Shown one piece after another: positions 37,501 to 43,952 of a stretch of 64,000 nucleotides of DNA. The notes beneath the pieces are model-generated. The model was given only the letters and a program-made list of their open reading frames with translations. It was not told the DNA's origin and ran no database searches. A program made the position numbers and the translations under genes. Source of the stretch: Dama dama (Eukaryota; Chordata; Mammalia; Artiodactyla; Cervidae); NCBI RefSeq assembly GCF_033118175.1, contig NC_083711.1, positions 49,176,001 to 49,240,000 on the forward strand, given 5' to 3'. Numbering within the stretch: position 1 is the stretch's first letter; each line of letters begins with the position of its first letter.

Positions 37501-40500
37501 CAGTTGCTTCTTGCTTAAATGGAGATATTCTTCAAATGTGTTATACCAAACAGCAATTGATATCAAGTTATCTATGAAAGGAAAAACTCAGCAAACCATT
37601 AGAGTGAATTAGTTCAGTGGAAAGAACTAAAATCCTTGGCTGGACGGTGAGTGGATCTAAACAATGTCTAAACAATTGGTTTTAGGAGCGTAATCCAATT
37701 ACCTCTTCTAAATCTCTTCAAAATCAAGACCTATGTTGAAATATTCATTCCCCCCTTCCCTGGTAGCTCAGATGGTAAAGTGTCTGCCCGCAATGCAGGA
37801 GACCCGGGTTCAATTCCTGGGTTGGGAAGATCCTCTGGAGAGGAAAATGGCAAACCATTCCAGTACTCTTGCCTGGAAAATTCCATGGACGGAGGAGCCT
37901 GGTAGGCTACAATACATGGTGTCGTAAAGAGTCGGCTACTACACTAAAGCCTTTGTGTGAATCACAACAAACTGGAAAATTCTTAAAGAGGTGGGAATAC
38001 CAGACCACCTTACCTGTCTCCTGAGAAACCTGTATGCAGGACAAGAAGCCACACTTAGAACTGGACATGGAGCAACTGGACATGATTCAAAATTGAGAGG
38101 CAGGAACACAACAAGGCTGTATACTGCCACCCTGCTTATTTAACTGCTGGGCAGAGCACATCACGCAAAACGCCAGGCTGGATGAAGCACAAGCTGGAGT
38201 CAAGACTACCAGGAGAAATATCAACAACCTCAGATATGCAGATGATGCCACTCCAATGGCAGAAAAGGAAGAGGAATTAAAGAGTCTCTCATGAGGGTGA
38301 AGAGAAGAGGGGAACAGCTGGCTTAAAACTACTGTTTGAACTAAGTTCAAACAAATGTTTGAACTAAACATTCAAAAACCTAAGATCATGGCGTTCGGTC
38401 CCAACACCTCATGGCAAATAGACGGGGAAAAAGTAGAAGCAGTGACAGTTTTATTGAAACCATTGCTGCTGGTTTCAGTATTTGGACCCACCAGCCAATA
38501 AGAATATTTCTTAGTTCTTGCTTAAAAAAATAAAGACATACTGAACTGTGTGTAAAATGCACCCATGAAATTGAGACTGTGCTACGTAAGTACTACAACA
38601 TAAAGTAAACCAAGTAGATGTAGAAAATTCATCTTTTCAAAGGATGACAGTACCAAATGTTGTCAAGATGTAAATCATTCTTTTAACTAGTTTCTGAATC
38701 AGTATGGAAGTGGTTATAGAAGGGAAAAAGAGACCTCTGAGAACTTCCCCATAAAGGAGGTTAAATATACCATCAGCTAAGATCAAGGAGAGGAAAAAGT
38801 CAAAGTAGTGATAGATTCTCTCTTCTTAGGCACCAAAATCACTATGGATGGTGACTGCAGCCATGAAATTAAAAGATGTTTGTTCCTTGGAAGGAAAACT
38901 ATCGCAAACCTGAGGTGAAGTGAAGTGAAATGAAAGTCACTCAGTCGTGTCCAACTATTTGCAATCCCGTAGACTGTATATGGGATTCTCTAGGCCAGAA
39001 TACTGGAGTGAGTAGCCCTTTCCTTCTCCAGGGGATCTTCCCAACCCAGGGATTGAACCCAGGTCTCCTGAATTGCAGGCAGATTCTTTACCAACTGAGC
39101 CACAAGGGAAGCCCAAGAATACTACAGGGGGGTAGCCTATCCTTTCGCCAGCAGATCTTCCCGACCCATGAATCGAACCAGGGTCTCCTGCACTGCAGGC
39201 AAATTCTTTACCAATTGAGCTATCAGGGAAGCCCATGGCAAACCTAGACAGCATATTAAAAAGCAGAAGCATCACTTTGCCAACAAAGGTCCGTATGGTC
39301 AAACCTACAGATTTTTTTCAGTAGTCATGCATGGTTATGAGAGTTGGACCAGAAAGAAGGCCAGAAAGAATTGATGCTTTCGAACAGTGGTGTTGGAGAA
39401 GACTCTTGAGAGCCCCTTGGACTGCAAGGAGATCAAACTAGAAATCCTAAAGGAAATCAACCTTGAATATTTCATTGCGGGGGGGGGGGGGGGGGGACTG
39501 ATGCTGAGGCTGAAGCTCCAATACTTTGGCCACCTGATGTGAAGAGACGACACAGTGGAAAAGACTGATGCTGAGAGAGATTGAAGGCAAAAGAAGGGAC
39601 GACAGAGAATGAGATGGTAAGATACCATCACAGATTCAACGAACAAGGAGATAGTGGAGGACAAAGAGGCCTGGCATGCTGCAGTCTACTGGGCTGCAAA
39701 GAGTCAGACATGATTTAGTGAATCAACAACAATCTTTCCTCCATGGTAACCGTTAAGTTTTTTTCTACATCTGTGACTCTATTTCTATTTTGTAAATAAG
39801 TTCATTTGTACCATTTTTTTTACATTCTACATATAAGAGAGATTTTATGATAACCTGGTACTTTTAAAGTACTTAAATGATTTTAAACCATGTCCATGTC
39901 CTCTCTTAAAATAACAAACTTTTCTCTGAAGCTATATAAATACCAAATTCTTAGTAAGTCTGTTTTCCATGGTTAGTAGAAAGATAATATTTGGTTCAAG
40001 TCTCTGTCCAAAGTATGACAAATTTTGAATTGTAAAGAAATACAACAACTGTTTTTGAACTATGTTTGTATTTCACCATGGAGCCCAAGGGTTTGAATAT
40101 TTGCTTACCTCGGACTTTAAAATATTTCACGTGGTTTGCCACAGCCTCTGTAACACTTTCATCTGGGCAGGTTTTCACACCATTAGGAAATAAAGTTGAT
40201 CGCTTTCTTCTGAGCAACCAATGTCTCTCACTTTCTCTGTTGTCCAGAGGCTGTTTCTTTTTAGCAGGTAGAGAAGAATCTGTGGATTCTGAGTCAGTCT
40301 GGAGAAAAGAAACTGTACTCTTGGGTTCTTGGATCTCTTCTAAAGATAAGGAGGTTTGTGCTACAGAGGGAAAGCATAAACAAAACTTCTAATGACGAAT
40401 GAAGATACAGAATGACAGGACACAAACAAAAACTGACATCTGCACCATGTCTGGATTTTTAACTCAATGCTCAAATTACAGACCTCTATGTGTCAAGAGA

Positions 40501-40900
40501 AGTGAAGCATTCAATTTTTTCTCCATTTAATTCCTACTCCTTATTTCAAGACTGCTAGTTATTGAAACCAAGTATACATTCAATTGCAACACAAGAAATA
40601 AGAAGAGGTAAGGTCTGAATCAAGAAACATTAATGAAGAGAAAAACCAGAATTACTGGAGAAATTATCACACAGTTTAAAGGAAGCAATATTAAAGATTG
40701 ATAGAGTAATATTTGATCCAATTCCTTACAGCAATCATATCAAATAATGTTTTTACAGAAAATATACTACAGATACAAAGGAAAATTTAAAAAGTAACAC
40801 AGATTTTTAAAATACCTGTTAATGATGGACGGTTTCCTTCTATCAGGACAAATATCAAAATACACAGAGAAATCTTCCCAAAATGAGGAAACATAATCAT
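7539..40900 (-). CDS. IMPG2: IMPG2, 5' nine coding exons (gene continues before position 1)
   Basis: Interphotoreceptor matrix proteoglycan 2 is a large membrane-anchored chondroitin-sulfate proteoglycan of the matrix around photoreceptors; in the family it has two SEA domains, EGF-like repeats, a transmembrane segment and hyaluronan-binding motifs. Nine exons join in frame: 40816-40900, 40109-40360, 34056-34222, 31275-31306, 22058-22107, 21106-21188, 15525-15686, 9626-9684 and 7539-7559. They total 911 nt, about 303 residues. The product starts MIMFPHFGKIS with a hydrophobic signal peptide, then has KKKQPLD, RRKRS (residues 79-83), NGVKTCPDES, VANHVKYFKVR, SESSLERPED and the SEA-domain start NAFTGLPGY, all matching IMPG2 as I remember it. 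No exon is broken. The later exons (rest of SEA1, mucin region, SEA2, EGF, membrane anchor) were not found in 1-7538 and should lie outside the window. In humans IMPG2 defects cause retinitis pigmentosa or vitelliform maculopathy. Confidence 0.95.
8060..8420 (-). mobile_element. MIR remnants
   Basis: CCCCATTTACAGGTAAACAAACTGAGG and a second block with GGCAGGATTTAAACCTAGG are reverse MIR core and head; probably two pieces joined near 8310. Confidence 0.55.
8590..9125 (+). mobile_element. MIR remnants, forward
   Basis: CTCCGGTTTCCCTACCAGGA...GATTAATGAGTTAATATGGA...GGCCTGGCACGCTATAAATG (about 8630-8750) and CTCTGACCTTGGGCTAATAC...CACTCAATAAAATG (about 8960-9120) follow the MIR order. Confidence 0.55.
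9330..9490 (+). mobile_element. MIR remnant
   Basis: TCACCCTGGCCCAACTACAG...ACTCGGTTTCCTCATCTGAA is a diverged forward MIR, about 130 bp from exon 8. Confidence 0.5.
9626..9684 (-). CDS. IMPG2: IMPG2 exon 8 (59 nt), start of SEA domain 1
   Basis: Encodes VENAFTGLPGYRDIRVLDF and two bases of an Arg codon, the N-terminal strand region of the first SEA domain. The acceptor is TTTTTGACAG|GTGG and the donor TTTAG|GTAAAT. Confidence 0.92.
10529..11923 (+). mobile_element. BovB LINE, 5'-truncated
   Basis: Forward BovB. Frames encode RT pieces DYAKAFDCVDHNK (10867-10905), then after a frame change [15 protein letters not shown] and NLRYADDTTLIAES with the catalytic YADD intact (about 11155-11190), and further on [14 protein letters not shown]...LWCWRR. 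Several frameshifts and a stop at 11337-11339 disable it. The 3' end reads GAGCGACTGAACGGAACTGA. Confidence 0.93.
12345..12871 (+). mobile_element. BovB 3' end insertion
   Basis: Short 5'-truncated BovB (AACCTAGACAGCATATTAAA...GAGTCGGACATGACTTAGTG) with a perfect 10-bp TSD AAACCCATCT at 12335-12344 and 12872-12881. It ends in (ACA)n. Confidence 0.88.
12985..13210 (-). mobile_element. MIR remnant
   Basis: TTTACTGAGGGACTGCTATG...GAGGAAACCAAGACTGAGAT...ACTTGCCCAGGATCATCCAT: reverse MIR. Confidence 0.65.
13345..13674 (+). mobile_element. CHR-type tRNA-derived SINE
   Basis: GGGCTTCCCTAGTGGCTCAG head with GGTTCGATCCC, then the body GAAGCCCGCAGACCCTAGAG...CACGGCCAAAAATTAATACA with an A-rich tail. 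Near-perfect TSD GAAGGGGAACTC / GAAGGGGACTC at 13333-13344 and 13675-13685. Confidence 0.85.
15525..15686 (-). CDS. IMPG2: IMPG2 exon 7 (162 nt)
   Basis: Residues 224-277, starting and ending on codon boundaries. It encodes ISNEIETVIEESTKPATEQ...FSIHLLGEQYNEELQD...VEDFISE, the lead-in to the first SEA domain. The acceptor is weak, with purines interrupting the pyrimidine tract (GCTAAAAATCCAG|ATT); the donor is CAGAG|GTGGGT. Because the length is a multiple of three, skipping would keep the frame while removing 54 residues. Confidence 0.93.
16000..16223 (+). mobile_element. L1 ORF2 3' fragment
   Basis: AAATGCAAATTAAAACCACA, ATCACCTCACACCTGTCAGA and GCTGGAGAGGATGTGGAGAA are L1 ORF2 3' sequence, broken off by the SINE that follows. 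Confidence 0.8.
16224..16541 (-). mobile_element. Bov-tA SINE with two tRNA heads
   Basis: Reverse Bov-A body (16224-16340), a first tRNA-like head (16340-16421, ending AAGGAAGCCC) and a second tRNA-like head after a short linker (16430-16541, ending AAGGAAGCTC). The same layout occurs at 38912-39237. Confidence 0.85.
17540..19015 (+). mobile_element. BovB LINE, 5'-truncated
   Basis: Forward BovB with RT pieces [20 protein letters not shown] and NNFRYADDTTLTAE (about 18245-18285); many frameshifts and stops. Ends GAGTCGGACACAACTGAGTG. Confidence 0.93.
19030..19205 (+). mobile_element. Tigger (pogo-type) DNA transposon end
   Basis: TTGCTTTATTGCAATATTCA, CTGGAACTGAACCCACAATA and GAGCTATGCCTGCAGTTACA match the Tigger 3' end as remembered. 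Diverged. Confidence 0.6.
19400..19425. repeat. (GA)n microsatellite
   Basis: AGAGAGGGGGAGAGAGAGAG run; short and impure. Confidence 0.85.
21106..21188 (-). CDS. IMPG2: IMPG2 exon 6 (83 nt)
   Basis: Encodes AGLSAPYPGVTSYDG...SESSLERPEDS to residue 223. The acceptor is CTCTTTAG|ATGCTG and the donor ACAGT|GTGAGT. The SESSLERPE motif is shared with the family, while the segment before it is more divergent. Confidence 0.92.
21189..22057 (-). other. IMPG2 intron 5
   Basis: Short intron. 21360-21440 resembles an old MIR/L2-class repeat; the rest shows nothing recognisable. Confidence 0.75.
22058..22107 (-). CDS. IMPG2: IMPG2 exon 5 (50 nt)
   Basis: Encodes SELSSPAPVGDMSTLG, a Ser/Pro/Thr-rich linker. 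The acceptor is TTTTTCCTAG|CTCTGA, with a strong pyrimidine tract, and the donor GGGAG|GTATGC. It starts with the last base of a codon and ends with the first base of one, and so joins exons 4 and 6 in frame. Confidence 0.9.
24729..24937 (+). mobile_element. Bov-tA SINE
   Basis: GGCTTCCCTGGTGGTCCAAA head through GAGTCAGATATGACTGAGAG. Perfect 9-bp TSD TGATGGTAA at 24720-24728 and 24938-24946. Confidence 0.92.
25346..25670 (+). mobile_element. CHR-type tRNA-derived SINE
   Basis: GGACTTCCCTGGTGGTGCAG head, CCACAACTAAGGCTGTGCAC, CAACCAAGACCCTGCGCGGC and an A-rich tail. Confidence 0.85.
26014..27203 (+). mobile_element. L1 5' region: 5'UTR and start of ORF1
   Basis: Starts GGATCAGGATGGCGGAGGAG, the usual L1 5' edge, followed by about 800 bp of GC-rich 5'UTR and ORF1 sequence (GAGGAATTAAGAGAGGTTAT, GAAAGAATAAATGATCTCGA). 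It is interrupted by a younger L1 tail and resumes at 27821. ORF1 carries stops. Confidence 0.8.
27204..27811 (+). mobile_element. L1-BT 3' end inserted into an older L1
   Basis: Covers the end of ORF2 (ATATACACAATGGAATATTACTC, then a GAACACATTTGAG...CCAGAAAGAAAAATACCA stretch) and the 3'UTR up to TTAGCCTCCAATTAAAATAA with an AT-rich tail. Perfect 9-bp TSD AGCAGACAG at 27195-27203 and 27812-27820; the host L1 reads through once it is removed. Confidence 0.88.
27619..27706 (+). repeat. G-rich minisatellite-like tract in the L1 3'UTR
   Basis: Repeats of GGGATGGGCTGGGGA with many runs of three or more G. L1-BT 3'UTRs carry a G-rich tract here; this copy looks expanded. Confidence 0.8.
27821..28060 (+). 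mobile_element. L1 ORF1 continuation
   Basis: AAAACCAAATGAAATTAAAA...GAGACCTATGGGACAATATA...GAAGGAAACAAATACCCAGA continues the ORF1 region broken at 27203. The 3' limit is not sharp. Confidence 0.75.
28720..29425 (+). mobile_element. Old LTR-like mammalian repeat, interrupted
   Basis: Contains the widespread pattern CCAAAGATGTCCATATCTTAATC...GGACCCTTAAATGTGGAAGG...AGCAGCAATAGAAAACTAAT. Probably a MaLR/MLT-type or related repeat; family not certain. A Bov-tA at 28906-29138 splits it. Confidence 0.5.
28906..29138 (-). mobile_element. Bov-tA SINE
   Basis: Reverse Bov-tA (TAGCCTGCCAGGCTCCTCTG ... CACCTGGGAAGCCCC) with a perfect 9-bp TSD GTAGTCATA at 28897-28905 and 29139-29147. Confidence 0.92.
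31275..31306 (-). CDS. IMPG2: IMPG2 exon 4 (32 nt)
   Basis: A very short exon encoding KLTYAKETVS plus two bases of the next codon. The acceptor is TTCCTTAG|AAACTG and the donor AGTGG|GTGAGT. A second good donor, ACC|GTAAGT, lies inside the exon 8 nt upstream. Only the downstream donor joins in frame to exon 5, giving ETVSG-SELSSP as in the family; the upstream one leads straight into a stop codon. Confidence 0.9.
31900..31990 (+). mobile_element. MIR fragment
   Basis: GGGCCTCAACTTCCTTATCT and GTAAAATGGAGCGATGATTA match the middle of forward MIR. Confidence 0.55.
32310..32395 (+). mobile_element. L1 3' end fragment
   Basis: ACTGAATCACTATGCTGTAA...GTAAATCAACCTTATTTCAA then an A-rich tail. 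Confidence 0.65.
32880..33055 (+). mobile_element. L2-like LINE fragment
   Basis: Loosely follows the L2 3' pattern (CAATGGCTTTCTATCAACTA... GTCTGATGTCC). Weak similarity only. Confidence 0.3.
33061..33267 (-). mobile_element. Bov-tA SINE
   Basis: Reverse Bov-A body and tRNA head, ending GACCAGAGAAGCCC. No clear TSD. Confidence 0.9.
34056..34222 (-). CDS. IMPG2: IMPG2 exon 3
   Basis: 167 nt, completing codon 113 and ending on a codon boundary at residue 168. The acceptor is ATTTTTCAG|TATGCC and the donor ATGCAG|GTAAAT. It encodes the Cys/Trp-rich block CQEAVWEAF...FWDRLPGREEYHYWMNLC and ends HRSLIMQ. This is the best-conserved N-terminal part of the IMPG family and was a main anchor for the gene call. 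Confidence 0.95.
34495..34925 (+). mobile_element. Old L1 (L1M-type) 3' fragment
   Basis: CATATGATGGGATTAGAATTC, GCCATGAAAAGACATGGAGA and CTATGGTTGTCAAGGACTGG are diverged L1 3' sequence. Confidence 0.65.
35088..35213 (+). mobile_element. L1-BT 3' tail insertion
   Basis: GGAGGGATGGGGTGGGGAGA, TGATGTATGGCAAACCCATC and TATCCTCCAATTAAAATAAA tail. Perfect 10-bp TSD AAAAAGAAAT at 35078-35087 and 35214-35223. Confidence 0.88.
35224..36478 (+). mobile_element. L1 ORF2 C-terminal region
   Basis: AAAGGCATACAAATTGGAAG, then typical ORF2 3' sequence (GAGCAAGAGTCAATACTGCT, CATAGTAGGACCTAGC-like stretches) with many stops. Interrupted by the Bov-tA at 36492. Confidence 0.75.
36492..36718 (-). mobile_element. 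Bov-tA SINE inside L1
   Basis: Reverse Bov-tA with a perfect 13-bp TSD ATCTACTAGAATG at 36479-36491 and 36719-36731; L1 sequence continues on both sides. Confidence 0.93.
36732..37415 (+). mobile_element. L1 ORF2 3' end and 3'UTR
   Basis: Continues the L1 after the SINE: CCTGCTGGTGGCACAACTAC, TCATGTGATCCATCCATTCC, GTATGAATGCATTCATATAT, TTAGTGGTTACCTCAGCTCT. Confidence 0.75.
37751..37935 (+). mobile_element. Bov-tA SINE joined to BovB
   Basis: CCTTCCCTGGTAGCTCAGAT head through GTGTCGTAAAGAGTCGG, ending abruptly against BovB sequence at about 37937 with no tail. Confidence 0.9.
38449..38791. other. Unidentified 343-bp insert in BovB
   Basis: Does not match BovB, although BovB lies on both sides. 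It is bounded by a 23-bp imperfect direct repeat (19 of 23 identical, 38426-38448 and 38792-38814). There is no poly(A), no terminal inverted repeat and no ORF of note. It could be an old insertion, or unique DNA trapped by a local duplication. Confidence 0.5.
38912..39237 (-). mobile_element. Bov-tA SINE with two tRNA heads
   Basis: Reverse Bov-A body, tRNA head 1 ending CACAAGGGAAGCCC (about 39114), linker, and tRNA head 2 ending TATCAGGGAAGCCC. TSD GCAAACCT at 38904-38911 and 39238-39245. Confidence 0.9.
39479..39497. repeat. Poly-G run
   Basis: About 18 consecutive G within BovB, where other copies have a short GGAAGGACTGATG stretch. Confidence 0.8.
40109..40360 (-). CDS. IMPG2: IMPG2 exon 2
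   Basis: 252 nt, residues 29-112. The acceptor is CTCTGTAG|CACAA and the donor CCGAG|GTAAGC. It encodes an acidic, Ser/Thr-rich segment, a KKKQPLD stretch, the tetrabasic RRKR at residues 79-82 followed by Ser, and then the conserved NGVKTCPDES...VANHVKYFKVR block. RRKR|S fits a furin-type convertase site by pattern; whether it is cut is inference. An open plus-strand frame over the same bases is only its antisense shadow. Confidence 0.95.
40361..40815 (-). other. IMPG2 intron 1
   Basis: 455 bp, AT-rich, with no repeat recognised. The donor is ACAG|GTATTT and the acceptor TTTCCCTCTGTAG. Confidence 0.85.
40816..40900 (-). CDS. IMPG2: IMPG2 exon 1, start codon and signal peptide
   Basis: Encodes residues 1-28 plus one base of codon 29. 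Residues 1-22 are a signal peptide: a short N-terminus with one Lys, then a hydrophobic core (SLCILIFVLI) ending near EG. The donor is ACAG|GTATTT. The first ATG (40900-40898) has a poor Kozak context (C at -3, A at +4); a second in-frame ATG six bases downstream (codon 3) has A at -3. Either start leaves the signal peptide intact. The family usually starts MIMFP, which supports the first ATG. Confidence 0.93.
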
Positions 40901-41133
40901 TTGAGCCAAAACCAAGAGGAGGAGGAGAGGCCAAAATCTGTAACTTGAAAAGCCTTGAAACGTCCAGTAACAAACTGCTACAGAAGAAGTCTAACATTTA
41001 TAAGTTTATGTTTGAGAACTGACAACCATTCCAAAATCATTATAAATTAGCTGAATAAAAATGGTGTCCTTTCAAAGTAACTCTCCCTTCTTTTCTGAAA
41101 TAACGAACATGCTATGAGAGCAGGAGAGATAAG

Positions 41134-41177
41134 CTAATTAGGACAGATGGGAAGAGACAATTTCTTTGTTCTAATCT
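41134..41177 (-). promoter_or_regulatory. Possible homeodomain sites upstream of IMPG2
   Basis: A palindromic CTAATTAG at 41134-41141 and a TAATCT at 41172-41177 lie 235-275 bp above the IMPG2 start codon. Photoreceptor genes are commonly driven by OTX/CRX- and RAX-type homeodomain factors that bind TAAT-core sites. The link is inference from motif and distance only; short TAAT motifs are common in AT-rich DNA. Confidence 0.25.
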
Positions 41178-41494
41178 AGTCAGCTAAGCTCTTTACTAAC
41201 ACTCTCCTTGCCTTTAATAAGCAGTCCACATAAAAATAATGTTTCCCCCAAAATAATGTTACACATACAACTCAGAATTTTACAATTTTTCTCAATCTAT
41301 TAGAATCACATTCTCTGATTTTCTCTACAACTGATTTATAAGCATAAAATGCCCAGACCAACTATACTTGTCTACATCAGAAATACAGAACTACATACAA
41401 AATAAAATCAGTTTCCTTTGAGCTGTTTCTGTTTGTAATAAATCTACTGTCTTGTAAGCTACTGTCTGTCCCTCCTTGATTAAAAAACTTGAAA

Positions 41495-41640
41495 ATCTTC
41501 CACTGTAACCACTTCTACCTCCTTCCTCATCTATAAAATAGAACAGGAATAGTAAAAAAAATAACTCATGATAGAGATACTGTAAGCATTAAAGAGGTAT
41601 TAAACTTTTTCTAAATTCTCGTTAAGTGATTGGCTTATAA
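41495..41640 (+). mobile_element. MIR remnant
   Basis: CCTCCTTCCTCATCTATAAA, AATAGAACAGGAATAGTAAA and GATACTGTAAGCATTAAAGA follow forward MIR. Confidence 0.5.
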
Positions 41641-43499
41641 CTTTAAAAAGAAAGCCAAGTTTGGTTTTTTCATCCCAAGAATTGTGAAATAAAAACAGTA
41701 TTAGCTTCTTTAAGAAGGCTTTCCCTTTCCACTGACAACACTCTTACAACCTCTCGACCAGTTCTCAGTACCACACTCTCACACACACCCTAAGCTGAAC
41801 ACACTCCGGTGATCCCAAGGAAACTCTATGATTTTTTTAAACAAGCATACTAAAACTGTTCATGTGTTCATTTCTCCTATTAGACCAGAAATGACCTAGG
41901 AATAAGAGCAGTCATTCATTTTTTTCTACCTTGTATATTTCCTGATAGTAGTAGATGCTCAAAAAATGTTCCCTGGACTGACAATCAAAATTACCATATG
42001 CCTGCTAAAACAGAAGAAAATTTCATCTAAGCGTCAATTATATGACATGCACTGAGTATCACACAATTTAAAATTTATATCTAAAAATCGGCCACCTTTC
42101 ATAAGGAAAAAAATTACACCTCAGCCTGATGAATTGGAAATATGTTTAATATAAAATGTTGGTATTCTCAAAGCATTATTTCCATATGAATTTACGAAAA
42201 TGGGATTTTAAACAATCTGCAAAACATGATAAGTAAGGGACAGTGGTATCTTTGAAAAACATACAAACAGAAGTTAAGAAGTCACAGTAAGATGTCTTAT
42301 ATACTGGTTTTCCCAAAATTAGATATACAAAACAATGAATAGTCATCTAAAAAAGTTCCCTCCCCAACAAAGAAACTGGGAATGAAACATGTAGTTATAA
42401 CGGTCTTTACAGGAACTCTCCAAAGGACAAATATCTTTAACAATAAAAAGGTGATGACAGAAACATAAGGACACTGAGGCTTAACTGACAACTCAATTCA
42501 CGTGATTCTGAAATAAAACATCCTGCCTGACTGTTAGCTTCATCTTAAATTGCCTTTCCTTCACTGCTATACAGTTACAACATAAATCTAGGAGACGCCT
42601 AAAATAGAAGATTAAAATGATATTATTAAAAAAATTTTCTTATCTGAGAAAATACAATATAATTGTCCCCTCAAAATATTCCTGATAACATTAGAAGGTT
42701 GTAAAGTGTTGAATCATATGTAATACCATCATTATCACATCAATTCAGGACTGTAACCTGTCAGAACGTTTAATAAAAACTTATGCTCCATCTGGTTCTT
42801 AAGTCTCTAAAAATTACAGTTTAAAAATATAAAAGCAATGAGAGCAATCTGGCTTTTGCAGATGAATACTGGATAAACAGAGCTATAAAATTATGTATTC
42901 AGTCCTAACAATTAGTATATAAGAATTTGAGGATTTTTTTTTTAATTAAAGTTATGAAGACACCAGTTTTATCTTCTATACTTACAGAAACTGTACACAT
43001 ATTCTGGGATGTCAGAGTAGAATAGGAGTCAATATTTACATAGTTATACCTCAAATAAACTAAGTTGAGCTACATATGCAATTTTTTGTGATAGCTAAAT
43101 TTTTTGCTCCAAATTCACTCTGAATGAACAAACTAAACTCTCAGATCCCCACACGTGACGGCAAAAGAAACAAAAGAAACAACAATTAAAGTAACAGTTC
43201 CATTTAGCAACTGAGAAAAATAAGCTGCGCTTTGAAAGAGTGAATGCTTATCACTTTCCTAACATCGTTTTCTCTTATGCTATACAGAAGGGATGCCGTA
43301 AATGGCATTTTCTGAAGCCTTGATACTAAATTCTTTTTTTAAAAAAATACACAGTATTCATACTGCATGCTTGAGCTGCAAAGAATAAAACTACAATATA
43401 ATGGGACTTGTCAACAAATTTGACAAGCACTGGGGCTGGCACCAGGGAGGACCTAACTCCCTTCAAGTCCCAGTTATGTGGAAGTACAGATCATATAGC

Positions 43500-43505
43500 T
43501 TTATT
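43500..43505 (-). terminator. Candidate SENP7 poly(A) signal
   Basis: First AATAAA on the minus strand after the SENP7 stop, about 310 nt downstream. A weaker ATTAAA lies at 43559-43564, and a GT-containing stretch follows further downstream. More distal sites could be used as well. Confidence 0.4.
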
Positions 43506-43814
43506 ATCTACAAAAACATTCCCACACATTACATACACTATTGCATAATCCAAGCATATTTAATCAGAAAAATATCAAATATTTATGAAACTTTAACTCC
43601 TACCTAATACATTAATCTATACCACCCCCATTTCCACTCCATCTATGAGATCCCAACAATTCTAATAATATATCTTATATATTTTAAATAATGCACAATG
43701 ACTTATAAAACTACTGCAAGTTATGTTCCTCTCTGTGAGCTGGCCAACACGAAGGCTGGTAAGCGGCTTTCCAGTAATCGTGTAGAGCATCTGTGTCGTG
43801 TCTGTACAGATTAA

Positions 43815-43952
43815 CTAGCTGCTGCTGCCCTTCTGCTGCTGTAAGTGAAGCTTCAAAATGAGCTCTCGAATATCTTCCCGTTTGGTCTTTATTACATGAC
43901 GAGGGAACCATTTCTCCAGATGAATTGGAAGTTCAAAGTTAACAATAGGATC
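43815..43952 (-). CDS. SENP7: SENP7 terminal coding exon
   Basis: 46 codons including the TAG stop at 43817-43815: [45 protein letters not shown]. The acceptor is TTCTCTCATTAG|GATCC. The ending [11 protein letters not shown] is diagnostic of SENP7 against SENP6. Confidence 0.97.

Larger units (their letters stand above)
37937..39735 (+). mobile_element. BovB LINE, composite and interrupted
   Basis: Forward BovB pieces 37937-38448, 38792-38911 and 39238-39735. RT sequence is recognisable (LDEAQAGVKTTRRNINNLRY, then ADDATP in place of ADDTTL), but the frame is broken. An unidentified 343-bp segment (38449-38791) and a double-headed Bov-tA (38912-39237) interrupt it. A run of 18 or more G lies at about 39479. 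Confidence 0.88.
34223..40108 (-). other. IMPG2 intron 2
   Basis: Almost filled by L1 pieces (34495-37415), several SINEs and a composite BovB (37937-39735), listed separately. About 37420-37740 and 39740-40100 are unique or unrecognised. Confidence 0.75.
40901..43814. other. SENP7 3'UTR, intergenic spacer and IMPG2 upstream region
   Basis: The part next to 43815 is SENP7 3'UTR; the part next to 40900 should hold the IMPG2 5'UTR and promoter. An old MIR lies near 41495-41640. A TTATAAAT on the minus strand (about 40996-41004) could act as a TATA element about 100 nt above the start codon. No other gene was seen; the rest is AT-rich unique sequence. Confidence 0.6.

Noticed and set aside
40066..40392. 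108-codon plus-strand frame
   Set aside because: Antisense shadow of IMPG2 exon 2.
43711..43911. 66-codon minus-strand frame
   Set aside because: Alternative frame of the SENP7 terminal exon; the real frame ends at 43815.
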